Below are positions 53,614-61,431 of a stretch of DNA of 64,000 nucleotides, one piece after another. The first letter of the stretch is position 1. Each line of letters starts with the position of its first letter. The stretch lies in NCBI GenBank assembly GCA_022510745.1, contig JAFLSY010000013.1:1-64000 (forward strand). The letters are read 5' to 3'. The stretch is from Lachnospiraceae bacterium (lineage in GTDB: Bacteria > Bacillota > Clostridia > Lachnospirales > Lachnospiraceae). The notes under the pieces were generated by a model. That model had not been told where the DNA came from. It did no database searches and was given only the letters and a program-made list of their open reading frames with translations. Both the position numbers and the translations under genes were made by a program.

Positions 53614-54354
53614 TCACCATCTATTTCCACTAAAATATACTTTTATTTCATCATACTCACTTCTACAAGTAAATTCTTCCGATAGAGAACTATTTGGATT
53701 TAATTTCACTCCATCTTCAAAAAAAGAATGTGCCTCCGCTTTCACTACTTCACCTTCTAAAAAGAAAATCACTCTTCCGGTAACAAGCTCTGCTGCTAAA
53801 TCTCCATTATTCGTGCAGGTAATGATTACTTTCTTATCACTTTCAAATACTTCGTATGATAGATCCGACAATACCGGCTTATAAAATGTTTCCTCTTTCG
53901 CATTTATAGTATACTCAACATCTGTAACTTCTACATCAGAAAAGCCATGCGGTACACATACGGTAAATCCACTTTCGATCGCTTTTTCGTTATTTGAATC
54001 AGCTCCCACTACATTTCCTTCACTATCCTTTCCTATGACATTTGTGGAAACAGATACTGTAACAGCGGAGGTATTTGTTATTTCCATCAAATACCATGTT
54101 CCGGTAATATCATAATAGAAATAATTATTTATCACTAAATAATCTTCCAAGTTGTCACTACTATTTTCAGTTTCCTCTTTTGTTTGGTCTTCAGTTTCTG
54201 TGTTTAAATCAGACTCTGAATCTGACCTAATATCTCTATCCTCTATACCTTCATGATATTCTTCTGTGGATGGATTTTTATTTAAATCGGTTTGAGTTTT
54301 TCCACAACCGGTTAACCAAATTACTCCTAATAATAATATTGCTATCTTTTTCAT
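53614..54354 (-). CDS. Lipoprotein next to the tape measure, copy 1 (moron)
   Basis: A 246-residue protein with a lipoprotein signal (MKKIAILLLGVIWLTGCG, lipobox cysteine at 17). An acidic Ser/Glu/Asn-rich linker (residues about 20-75) follows, then a beta-rich domain (YFYYDITGTWYLMEITNTSA, then VSVSTNVIGKDSEGNVVGAD) resembling FxLYD-type domains of surface lipoproteins. It sits 71 bp behind the tape measure with its own promoter (54380-54408) and terminator (53423-53450). AT content is higher than in the tail genes. Lipoproteins of siphophages such as Ltp of TP-J34 block injection by acting on the tape measure; a like role is possible but not shown. Confidence 0.78.
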   Translation of the reverse strand: MKKIAILLLGVIWLTGCGKTQTDLNKNPSTEEYHEGIEDRDIRSDSESDLNTETEDQTKEETENSSDNLEDYLVINNYFYYDITGTWYLMEITNTSAVTVSVSTNVIGKDSEGNVVGADSNNEKAIESGFTVCVPHGFSDVEVTDVEYTINAKEETFYKPVLSDLSYEVFESDKKVIITCTNNGDLAAELVTGRVIFFLEGEVVKAEAHSFFEDGVKLNPNSSLSEEFTCRSEYDEIKVYFSGNRW

Positions 54355-54379
54355 ACAGCCCCTCCTGAAATTTTTGAAT

Positions 54380-54408
54380 ATTATAGCATATTACAGGAGA
54401 AGATGCAA
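54380..54408 (-). promoter_or_regulatory. Promoter of lipoprotein gene 1
   Basis: On the minus strand a -35 TTGCAT (54403-54408) and a consensus -10 TATAAT (54380-54385) are exactly 17 bp apart. An AGGAGG ribosome site and the start follow. The gene can therefore be expressed without the tail operon. Confidence 0.7.
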
Positions 54409-54425
54409 TATTACGCCTGAAAGGG

Positions 54426-56276
54426 TTAAATAAGCGGTGATTTTTGGTTTCTGATTGTCCTTCGGTTAATTCCTTCAATAGCAACATCTGTTATTTCCCG
54501 ATCACCGATGAAAACCCTAATTTCAGGTGAATTGGTTTTATTCTGTAATGATTCTGAAAGAACTCTTTTCATATCAGAATGAAGAGACTGCTCAATATAT
54601 TTTAAAAAACTATTATTCGAGTAACCATAAGTACTATTAGACCTTAAGCTTTCGGTATATATACTTTTGTCATTTGGAATATTGTTGATTGCAGGTACAA
54701 ACTGTAATTCTTTACCAAACGTTTCTATTGATTTTAATGTAGGACTGTAAAGCGATTCTATACCATTTTTAAATCCCTGCATTGCAAAATTTCCCAGTTG
54801 AAACATTACTTTTGACGGACTATGCTCATCAAGAGTTGCTCTAACTACATTAATTGGAATATTAGCAAACTTTTCTATTTCAGATGCCAATTTAGATTTT
54901 TGTTTTGTCACTCCATCTATAAAACCATTCGCGGCATCTTCTCCCAATCCTACGAATCCACCAATTATACTAGCCACACCACTGAAAGCAATTTGAAATG
55001 TTTCTAAAAAAGCATTTGGTATACCATCCAGTATTTTTATCCACTTATCTTTATTAAAAAGGGACTTCACATCATTTTCAATCCAATCCTCAATCATCTG
55101 TCTAAACTCTTCTATCTCAGCCTCAAAACCATTTATGATCCCTAACATCATACCTGCCCCAAATTCTTCGGAATTCTGTGTTATAGGAGAAGAAAGGCCA
55201 AATACACCAAATAATGCAGAAATGAGTTTCTGCTGTTCTTCTTCCCAAAATTTCTCCCAGGAAAAATCTGGACCAAATAATGCCAATGTAATTAATTCTC
55301 CCGTAGCAAAGGGATGTTTCAAGCCCTCGGGAGATAAACCAAACTTTACAAAATCAAAGAAGCTCCAGTCCTTCATTCCCAATTCTTCTAAGGAAGGCAA
55401 ATTTAAATCCCATTTTTTATTTATATATTTAGTTATTTCATCACCTAAAAATTTACTTACTTCCGTAAGCCCATTTACTGCTAAGACTACACCTCCAATA
55501 ATAAGTGATATAGTAATACTTCCTGTATAAGTGTAGCCTGCCAGAAAAGCAGTTATGGGTGCGCCTATTAATCTGGAAATAACATCATCTGAGTCAGCAA
55601 GCTCAAAAGTTGCAAGGGCAAGTGATATTCCTAAAACAATTCTTCCAAGATTAATATCCTTACCCAAAACTTTTATTCCCTTATCTTTTAGAGCCTCAAC
55701 CAGCATTGCAGCAATTACATCTTGCAATATGGGCGTTGCAAACTCCTCGAAATTTCCGCCTGCTTCTTCTTTTTTACTGCTTAGCAACCTAATACCTTCT
55801 GCAATTGAACCGGCTGTACTTGTCAAGGTTCTGCAAGATATTTCTAATTGCATCAAAACAGCCAACATTCTCTGTTGTATATTTTTTATTTGATTCACTT
55901 CCGCTACAACTTTATCCACTCCCTTTTCATATGAATAAAGTCGTACCATATTGACTATTGGAACAAGGGAATCTATGTTGTCCAAAAAATCTTTCAATGA
56001 TTGTTTGGTTTCTCTCGCAAATTCTTGCATGATACTTTTATTGGATTTTAAGCTGCCTTCCATCAAATTTTCCATTGACTGACTGACCACATTGACTATT
56101 TGAATCAGGGAAGCTATATCATACCGAAAATCTGCAAAGAATTGTTTCGCTTCTTTTTCAAATCCTTCTAAAATTCTTTTGTTCAGTTTTAAAGTTCTTT
56201 CTAGTAAATTTTCTATGGACTGGATTAGTGCTCCCATAGAAGCACTTTGTTCTACAGATAAACTCATTTCTGCCAT
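54426..56276 (-). CDS. Tape measure protein (short)
   Basis: A 616-residue protein with the usual features: long helical N-terminal part with two related blocks (SIENLLERTLKLNKRILEGF and SMENLMEGSLKSNKSIMQEF), a central hydrophobic region (LIGAPITAFLAGYTYTGSIT, ISLIIGGVVLAVNGL) and the typical HSPSKVMFQLGNFAMQGFKN near the end. At about 1.5 angstrom per residue (the usual rule) the tail would be near 90 nm. Lies directly behind the tail chaperones. Confidence 0.88.
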   Translation of the reverse strand: MAEMSLSVEQSASMGALIQSIENLLERTLKLNKRILEGFEKEAKQFFADFRYDIASLIQIVNVVSQSMENLMEGSLKSNKSIMQEFARETKQSLKDFLDNIDSLVPIVNMVRLYSYEKGVDKVVAEVNQIKNIQQRMLAVLMQLEISCRTLTSTAGSIAEGIRLLSSKKEEAGGNFEEFATPILQDVIAAMLVEALKDKGIKVLGKDINLGRIVLGISLALATFELADSDDVISRLIGAPITAFLAGYTYTGSITISLIIGGVVLAVNGLTEVSKFLGDEITKYINKKWDLNLPSLEELGMKDWSFFDFVKFGLSPEGLKHPFATGELITLALFGPDFSWEKFWEEEQQKLISALFGVFGLSSPITQNSEEFGAGMMLGIINGFEAEIEEFRQMIEDWIENDVKSLFNKDKWIKILDGIPNAFLETFQIAFSGVASIIGGFVGLGEDAANGFIDGVTKQKSKLASEIEKFANIPINVVRATLDEHSPSKVMFQLGNFAMQGFKNGIESLYSPTLKSIETFGKELQFVPAINNIPNDKSIYTESLRSNSTYGYSNNSFLKYIEQSLHSDMKRVLSESLQNKTNSPEIRVFIGDREITDVAIEGINRRTIRNQKSPLI

Positions 56277-56357
56277 ATTTTCACCACTTTCTTTCCTTTC
56301 TTATCAATTGTTTTTCATGTTTCACAATGCATCTGCGCATTGAAAAAGAGCGGCAGG

Positions 56358-56807
56358 TTATGACACGCTGCCGTCCTTGCTTTGATTTCTTTTAAAGTTC
56401 AGCCGCCTTGCATTTTCCGTCTTAAAGAACAAGTCGACCTGCCTTTGTTTTTCCTCTTCCGAGAGGTTCTTTTCCGCCTCCGTTTTTAGCTGGAATAATG
56501 GTTCCTTTGGGTATTTTCCTTTAAACGCCGTCCCAATGGAGGCAATAAAATACTGTCCGAGCTGCCACTGCCTGATATCCTGCTCATTTAACTTAAGTTT
56601 GTATGCCTTATAAAACGCTTCCAGCTTTTTAGGTGTCAGATGCCAGAAGGTCTCATAGGGCACACCGATGGCCAGCGCATTGGGCAGCATAATTTCCCAA
56701 ACTATTTCCCGGTAGCTTTTGCGATCCGCCTTTTGTAGTCCTGGGGCGTTTTCTTGGTCTTCTGCGCTTTCTCCGCCAGCTGTCCCAGACCGATTTGATT
56801 GAAAAAA
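56358..56807 (-). CDS. Tail assembly chaperone, frameshifted part (gpGT-like T domain)
   Basis: The stand-alone ATG frame is 56358-56690 (110 residues, MLPNALAIGVPYETFWHLTP). The same frame is open further upstream into the first chaperone gene and reads ADRKSYREIVWEIMLPNALA. Counted from the slippery heptamer at 56801-56807 the -1 product adds 147 residues to the first 122 of the first chaperone, 269 in all. That is the gpG/gpGT design of lambda-like tails. The stand-alone frame also lacks a good ribosome site, in favour of frameshift expression. Confidence 0.75.
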   Translation of the reverse strand, partial: FFQSNRSGTAGGESAEDQENAPGLQKADRKSYREIVWEIMLPNALAIGVPYETFWHLTPKKLEAFYKAYKLKLNEQDIRQWQLGQYFIASIGTAFKGKYPKEPLFQLKTEAEKNLSEEEKQRQVDLFFKTENARRLNFKRNQSKDGSVS

Positions 56808-57166
56808 CCGTCCGCCTCCATAGCGCCCATGAGGAGTTCCATCAGGGCAAAGAAATTGCCTTTTCCGTCCTCCTTATGCTCCGCAAAGTACTGTCTGGCC
56901 AGTTCCTTGACCTCCTGCTTAGAGGTAATGCTTCCGTCGCCGCTCTCCGCCCCGTGATGCTCTAACAGCCCGGCATACAGCATGGTTAAAGCTGTCTGCG
57001 GAATATCCGTCATGGAGCTGATCAGTTTTTTAGCGTCTTCTTTACTACCGGCCTCTCCGATAGAGAACAGATAATCTGTCACTTTCTCGGTGCATTCATT
57101 GCACAGGGCTGCTTCCATTGTATATTCAATTTTGTATTCTTTCCCTTCAACTGTTAATATCATCAT
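56702..57166 (-). CDS. Tail assembly chaperone (gpG-like)
   Basis: A 154-residue protein (MMILTVEGKEYKIEYTMEAA, then FALMELLMGAMEADGFF). It matches tail chaperones of Firmicutes siphophages in length and position between tube and tape measure. Codons 121-122 form the slippery site for the longer fusion product. It binds the tape measure during tail assembly and is not part of the finished particle. Confidence 0.82.
   Translation of the reverse strand: MMILTVEGKEYKIEYTMEAALCNECTEKVTDYLFSIGEAGSKEDAKKLISSMTDIPQTALTMLYAGLLEHHGAESGDGSITSKQEVKELARQYFAEHKEDGKGNFFALMELLMGAMEADGFFNQIGLGQLAEKAQKTKKTPQDYKRRIAKATGK
56801..56807 (-). promoter_or_regulatory. Programmed -1 frameshift site T_TTT_TTC
   Basis: On the minus strand the heptamer TTTTTTC lies in the exact phase of the first chaperone gene (codons GGT TTT TTC), the canonical X_XXY_YYZ pattern. 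The -1 frame behind it stays open to 56358. Together these are the signs of the conserved tail-chaperone frameshift. Confidence 0.78.
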
Positions 57167-57236
57167 AATCTAATACCTTTCCCTTTCTTTTTTAGGGAAA
57201 GGGGCGGCCCGAAGACCGCCCCTTCCTCAATTCTTA

Positions 57237-57713
57237 TTATTCCGCCTTTGCTGCTGTAGGTCTTACGGCAGGAATGGGATCCGGAAAATCGATCAGCGTA
57301 TTGCTGATGGTGTACTGAAGCACATTGCCGACAGCGTATTCAGGTGCCGGTAAGGAAGCGGGTTCCACAATGTATCCGTTCATCTTCTTTTTGGACGGAT
57401 GGTAAGCACAGAACCACATTGCCTGCTCCGATGTCTTCTTATCGTATGCTGCCAGCATTTCTGCCCACTGTGCATCAAAAGCATCGGTGTCGTTAAACAC
57501 TGTCTGCAGTTCTCCGCCGGTATCCTCATGACCGCCGATGTACCTCTTTCTTTTGGATTCCATGGGAGTGGCATCCAGTCGGTCCTGCGTGATGCTTACG
57601 CCACCGATACTGATACACTCCTCAATCTGCTTAAAACTCTCGGGCGGAGTACTGAGCGTACCCAGTCCCCATCCAAATACTACTCCAATTGTTGATAATG
57701 CCTGTTCTGCCAT
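57237..57713 (-). CDS. Major tail tube protein
   Basis: The ATG at 57713 behind AAGGAGG gives 158 residues (MAEQALSTIGVVFGWGLGTL). Family features of siphophage tube proteins are SFKQIEECISIGGVSITQDR, GGHEDTGGELQTVFNDTDAF and LPAPEYAVGNVLQYTISN. It is the first gene of the tail operon. Nothing upstream of it codes for head, connector or tail-terminator proteins. Confidence 0.85.
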   Translation of the reverse strand: MAEQALSTIGVVFGWGLGTLSTPPESFKQIEECISIGGVSITQDRLDATPMESKRKRYIGGHEDTGGELQTVFNDTDAFDAQWAEMLAAYDKKTSEQAMWFCAYHPSKKKMNGYIVEPASLPAPEYAVGNVLQYTISNTLIDFPDPIPAVRPTAAKAE

Positions 57714-57882
57714 ATTCTTTTCCTCCTTATATTGGCTTTTGTTTTTTGAAAAATAGTTTCCCATGCCGCTTACCGCACTTTAAGATAGGCTCACCTCCTT
57801 ACCAGTCTTCATTTGAAGCTTTTGCTTCCATCCTTTTGCGTAGTCCGCAGCATAAACACCAAGGACATGCTTTTAAGCCATG

Positions 57883-57915
57883 CAAAAAAGCACCGGCAAT
57901 TAGCCGATGCTTTTT
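57883..57915 (-). terminator. Terminator behind the DUF1492 activator gene
   Basis: AAAAGCACCGGC and GCCGATGCTTTTT pair around AATTA with T runs on both sides. It isolates the regulator gene from the tail operon, which should start from a promoter between 57714 and 57880. No strong -10/-35 pair is seen there, in line with activator dependence. Confidence 0.7.
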
Positions 57916-58014
57916 AATGTCGTTGGTCGGTATTCATTTTTTCCATTCTTACCATATCACACCTAATTTCAAAAATCCAGCTCACATTCCATAACATCCT
58001 GTAACATTTCACAA

Positions 58015-58443
58015 CTAGGAATCCAGATATTCTGCTCCATATCGTTTTTCGAACTCTGTAATAGCCTTCCCATGCAGTCTGTTAATCTGCATCCGGGAAT
58101 AAAACATCTCGGTGGCAATATCGTCAAAGGTCTTGCCTCCTACATAGCGGGAAAACAGAACATGATACATCTTTGTATCCTCGATTCCTTCAATTTGACT
58201 GATAATATGGTTCCGCTTTTCCATAAATTTTTCAACCAACGCATCAATTTCCTTTTCCATGTCCACGATCTTTGCTACGGTACTGCCCAGTCTGTCCTTA
58301 TCGGAAGAGGTCTGTACCCTTTCCCTGTCATTGTACACCGTGACATTATATACCATTGATTTCAACTGATATATCTCCGTCAGTTTATTCTGTATTTTTT
58401 TCTCAAGAGAACTTACCTGACTCAAATATTCCTTAGTATCCAT
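58015..58443 (-). CDS. DUF1492/ArpU-like late-gene activator
   Basis: A 142-residue protein with a coiled-coil first part (SQVSSLEKKIQNKLTEIYQL) and a sigma-4-like helix-turn-helix in the last 50 residues (RYVGGKTFDDIATEMFYSRM, then QINRLHGKAITEFEKRYG). Such proteins switch on late genes in Firmicutes prophages. It is divergent from the repressor gene and upstream of the tail operon, so it probably links loss of repression to tail production. Confidence 0.78.
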   Translation of the reverse strand: MDTKEYLSQVSSLEKKIQNKLTEIYQLKSMVYNVTVYNDRERVQTSSDKDRLGSTVAKIVDMEKEIDALVEKFMEKRNHIISQIEGIEDTKMYHVLFSRYVGGKTFDDIATEMFYSRMQINRLHGKAITEFEKRYGAEYLDS

Positions 58444-58578
58444 AATTTTTCCTCCTGTATTACCCTGTATCGTAATCTATGTATTTATTTTATACCCTTT
58501 GTCGTATTTGTCAACCCTGCAAAGTATATTTTTTTACGCCACAAGGTATTTCTCTATTTACAAAAGAAGGAAAACAGG

Positions 58579-58598
58579 ATATGATAGAACTATCATAT
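58579..58598. promoter_or_regulatory. 20-bp perfect palindrome, candidate repressor operator
   Basis: ATATGATAG-AA-CTATCATAT is a perfect 9+2+9 palindrome, 15 bp before the repressor start and overlapping its leader. This position suits auto-regulation and control of the divergent activator promoter. Confidence 0.6.
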
Positions 58599-58613
58599 AA
58601 GGAGGCAGTTATG

Positions 58614-58922
58614 GGATTAACAGATAAGCTTGACTTACTTATGAAAGAAAAAAACATCAACAAGGCGGAGTTAGCCCGAGAATCCGGCATTCCCTATACT
58701 ACCATAGACGGTTTTTATAAGAAGGGAACCGAGAATGCAAAGCTTTCTACCTTAAAGAAGCTGTGCCATTATTTTGGATGCACCTTGGACTATTTAACCG
58801 AAGATGAGGCTCCGGAGGAGGTACAGACACTGGCGGCACATTTTGACGGCACGGAATATACGGAAGAAGAATTGGCCGAAATCCGGCAATTCGCCGAATT
58901 TGTCAAAAACAAACGGAAATAG
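58614..58922 (+). CDS. CI/Cro-type repressor of the tailocin
   Basis: The ATG at 58614 with AGGAGG upstream gives 102 residues. An XRE helix-turn-helix occupies residues 1-65 (DKLDLLMKEKNINKAELARE, then SGIPYTTIDGFYKKG); the C-terminal 35 residues are acidic and helical. It has no LexA-type peptidase domain, so cleavage would depend on the ImmA-like gene 49 bp downstream. Expected to keep the tail genes silent. Confidence 0.85.
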   Translation, partial: GLTDKLDLLMKEKNINKAELARESGIPYTTIDGFYKKGTENAKLSTLKKLCHYFGCTLDYLTEDEAPEEVQTLAAHFDGTEYTEEELAEIRQFAEFVKNKRK

Positions 58923-58971
58923 TCCGGATTATAGGACTTTATAAATGCTATCCTTTATAGGGGTGAATGAG

Positions 58972-59439
58972 ATGAACACATATGAAAAGCTGCTGGCATC
59001 CGCGGAAGCGGAGAATATTGATGTCATAGATTACGATTTCCAGAGTGAGAAGATTAAAGGGCTATATTGCGACGGCGTAGTCGCTCTGAGCAAAGATTTG
59101 GAAACCAACCGGGAGAAAAGCTGTATTCTGGCGGAGGAGCTGGGTCACTACCACACTTCTGTAGGCGATATCACCAACTTAAAAGATGTTCGCAGCCTCA
59201 AACAGGAGCGCCACGCCAGATTATGGGGCTACAACAACCGAATCGGCCTTTCCGGCATTGTGGAAAGCTATAAGGCGGGCTGCCGCAACCTCTATGAAAT
59301 GGCTGAATATTTAGAAGTGACGGAGGACTTTCTGCAGGAAGCGCTCACCTACTATAAAGAAAAATACGGCGTCTGCAAGCAGGCGGGCGCATACATTATC
59401 TATTTTGAACCCGGCATTGGGGTGTTGGAAAGAAAATAG
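58972..59439 (+). CDS. ImmA/IrrE-family metallopeptidase
   Basis: The start at 58972 has a GGGGTGA site and gives 155 residues. The zinc motif is ILAEELGHYHTSVGDITNLK, the usual form in phage ImmA proteins. Its job in ICEBs1 and similar elements is to cut the partner repressor when DNA is damaged or a signal arrives. It is co-transcribed with the repressor and ends at its own terminator. Confidence 0.87.
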   Translation: MNTYEKLLASAEAENIDVIDYDFQSEKIKGLYCDGVVALSKDLETNREKSCILAEELGHYHTSVGDITNLKDVRSLKQERHARLWGYNNRIGLSGIVESYKAGCRNLYEMAEYLEVTEDFLQEALTYYKEKYGVCKQAGAYIIYFEPGIGVLERK

Positions 59440-59480
59440 GGGCGCTTGACAATCAAAGTCAAACGTCCCCACCATTTTTT
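59439..59480 (+). terminator. Terminator behind the repressor/ImmA unit
   Basis: GGGGCGCTTGAC and GTCAAACGTCCCC form a long stem beginning at the ImmA stop, followed by ACCATTTTTT. It ends the plus-strand unit before the convergent chemoreceptor gene. Confidence 0.75.
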
Positions 59481-59488
59481 CACAAATC

Positions 59489-60988
59489 CTATTGCACCAC
59501 GATTTCCTGAAGACGTCTGGAAACCTCATCAACGTTCTCAAAGATTTGATTGATATCGGACAACAGATTCTCCTGGTTTAAAAGGCTGTCCTTGATTTCC
59601 TGGATCATGTCCGCAGAGTGTTCCATCAGTTGCGTCATATTTTCTGCCATATCCACAACCTGTCCTACATATTGACGGGAATCCTCACATGCCAGCGCAA
59701 TATCCTGAACCACAGTCTGAGAATTCTCCTGCAGACTGCCCAGCATTTCCGCTTCCTTCCTTGCGTTGGAAATATTATCCATACCGGACTTCACTGTACC
59801 GGTGCCAAGTTCAATAGACTCTCCTGCCTTTGCCACGCCTTTCCGGATTCCTTCCACATGATGGGAAATCTGTTCTACTGCTGCATGAGATTCCTCCGCA
59901 AGCTTTCTGACCTCGTCCGCAACAACAGCAAAGCCCTTTCCGTTTTCGCCCGCTCTGGCGGCTTCGATGGAGGCATTCAATGCAAGCAGATTGGTCTGCG
60001 AGGCAATACTTGCAATGATATCTGTCAGGCTGCCGATTTCATTTGTCTGCTGTTCAAGAATTTGAATGGTCTGAAGCGTATCCTGCGTGCTTGTTTCTAT
60101 CTGTTTCATAGACAATACCGCTCCGTCCATAATGGAAATGTAATTTTGCGTGCTTCTGCTGGTCTCCGCAACAGACTGACGCATCTTTTCCGTCTTTTCC
60201 ACAATATTCTCAATCAGATTCATCAATTCATGGATACTGTTTGCGGTATCATCCACATATTTCTGGTTGTGGTTGCAATCCTCCAGTGTCTTGGTTGCTG
60301 ATTCGGAGATTCTCTCATTGCTCCGGCTGCTGGCAGCCAGCGATTCGTGAAGCTGTTCCACCGCCGTTCCGAGATTTTCACTGGCTGTTTCACACTGCTC
60401 CACCACAATCTTCACTCTCTCGGTATCATGAAGACTCACCAGAATCCTTCTTGACTGCTTTGCGATAGTGAGAAAGACTGCCGTCATAGCTATGTACTCA
60501 AGGGTGAATCCCATTGTATAACCGCGAAACCACGCAAACACGGTATCCCCTTCAACGAGGACAACAGAATGTGCCCGGATAAAGACTGCGACCACCATAC
60601 AAACATAACCGATCACTGCAATATTTCTGGTAAACCTCACATCAAAATATAAACAACTGATGGCCAGTGCCAAAATGTAGGTGATATAAATACCCACATG
60701 CGCATTAGTGCCCATAATTGCAATGACAAGTGAAAGCATCACCACCGAACAATATTTTAAAACAACCGTCCTGACCCCGATTTTTTTCAAGATAGTCGGA
60801 GTAATGGTAAAGACACACCCGATGGGTGTCAATATACACAACTCTCCGATGGTCAGTTGGAATACTCCGAGGAAAGATAATAGAAAAAGTACCGGAAAAA
60901 TCAAAGTCAGCCATAACAGAATCTTACACACCATATTGTTGATACGTTTATCGTTTTCATGAAAAAATTGCTTATCGCTGTTCTCCAT
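59489..60988 (-). CDS. Methyl-accepting chemotaxis protein with integral-membrane N-terminus
   Basis: A 499-residue protein with about six membrane segments in the first 190 residues ([20 protein letters not shown], then [12 protein letters not shown] and others) instead of a periplasmic sensor domain. It has the complete signalling tip ([20 protein letters not shown], then [20 protein letters not shown]). It would sense membrane state or a lipophilic signal and act on CheA. No chemotaxis or flagella genes are in the window. Single gene. Confidence 0.88.
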   Translation of the reverse strand: MENSDKQFFHENDKRINNMVCKILLWLTLIFPVLFLLSFLGVFQLTIGELCILTPIGCVFTITPTILKKIGVRTVVLKYCSVVMLSLVIAIMGTNAHVGIYITYILALAISCLYFDVRFTRNIAVIGYVCMVVAVFIRAHSVVLVEGDTVFAWFRGYTMGFTLEYIAMTAVFLTIAKQSRRILVSLHDTERVKIVVEQCETASENLGTAVEQLHESLAASSRSNERISESATKTLEDCNHNQKYVDDTANSIHELMNLIENIVEKTEKMRQSVAETSRSTQNYISIMDGAVLSMKQIETSTQDTLQTIQILEQQTNEIGSLTDIIASIASQTNLLALNASIEAARAGENGKGFAVVADEVRKLAEESHAAVEQISHHVEGIRKGVAKAGESIELGTGTVKSGMDNISNARKEAEMLGSLQENSQTVVQDIALACEDSRQYVGQVVDMAENMTQLMEHSADMIQEIKDSLLNQENLLSDINQIFENVDEVSRRLQEIVVQ

Positions 60989-61068
60989 AATAATTCTCTC
61001 CTATGTATGATTTACATTATCAAATTATACCACATACAAGTTCAATAAAACAATCATTTCTTGCACAC

Positions 61069-61094
61069 AAAAAAGGCTTGGTAATCACCAAGCC
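61069..61094 (-). terminator. Terminator behind tRNA-Pro
   Basis: GGCTTGGT and ACCAAGCC pair perfectly with a 4-base loop and are followed by six T on the minus strand, 7 bp behind the tRNA. Confidence 0.85.
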
Positions 61095-61101
61095 TTCTCT
61101 A

Positions 61102-61176
61102 TCGGAGTGGCGGGATTCGAACTCGCGACCTCTGCCTCCCTAAGACAGCGCTCTAACCAAGCTGAGCCACACCCCG
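61102..61176 (-). tRNA. tRNA-Pro (anticodon AGG)
   Basis: The cloverleaf is complete: acceptor arms CGGGGTG/CACTCCG, anticodon stem CTGTC/GGCAG with the loop TTAGGGA, and T arm GCGAG-TTCGAAT-CCCGC. The anticodon AGG reads CCU. The CCA end is not encoded. No integrated element with an integrase is attached to it. Confidence 0.93.
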
Positions 61177-61294
61177 TAACACAAGTGCTATTATAACTTG
61201 TTTTAGAAAATAAATCAACCCCTAATTTAAATTTATGTTACTTTCAGAGAATTGTTACTTTTCACGTGACAGTTTTGGAAAATAATGTTACTCC

Positions 61295-61430
61295 TGACAA
61301 TATTCCTCGGACAGACACACTTCCGCTCGGAGAAACACGTAACGGGGCACTAAGTTGCGCTTGCGCAACTGCTCGCAAGTACCTCGCCAAGTGCCGACGT
61401 GTTTCTACGGTCGCCATAGGAATATTGTCA
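61295..61430. repeat. Structured palindromic repeat, copy 2 (behind pepD)
   Basis: A 136-bp element. Outer arms TGACAATATTCCT and AGGAATATTGTCA (61295-61307, 61418-61430) are perfect. Inside, AGAAACACGT pairs with ACGTGTTTCT, GGCACT with AGTGCC, and AGTTGCGC with GCGCAACT as an apical hairpin. It starts 1 bp behind the pepD stop. It has the same order of stems and shares CTTCCGCTC and AAGTGCCG with copy 1 at 12559-12681, whereas the outer arms differ in sequence but still pair. Confidence 0.72.
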
Positions 61431-61431
61431 A

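Noticed and set aside
56702..56720. GGGAAA near the first chaperone stop as the frameshift site
   Set aside because: It is not in the X_XXY_YYZ phase of the gene, while TTTTTTC at 56801-56807 is.
57780..57881. Small frame between activator terminator and tail tube gene (MA, stop, KHVLGVYAADYAKGWKQK)
   Set aside because: It has a stop at the third codon and no ribosome site. It could be a remnant of a small phage gene but support is too thin.
45900..59439. Complete or remnant prophage able to package DNA
   Set aside because: No terminase, portal, capsid, connector, replication or integrase gene is seen, while tail and lysis genes are intact. A remnant prophage cannot be excluded formally, but the clean layout fits a tailocin better.
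61102..61176. tRNA-Pro as attachment site of the tail locus
   Set aside because: No integrase is present, the chemoreceptor gene lies between, and no tRNA-end duplicate was seen at the other side of the locus.
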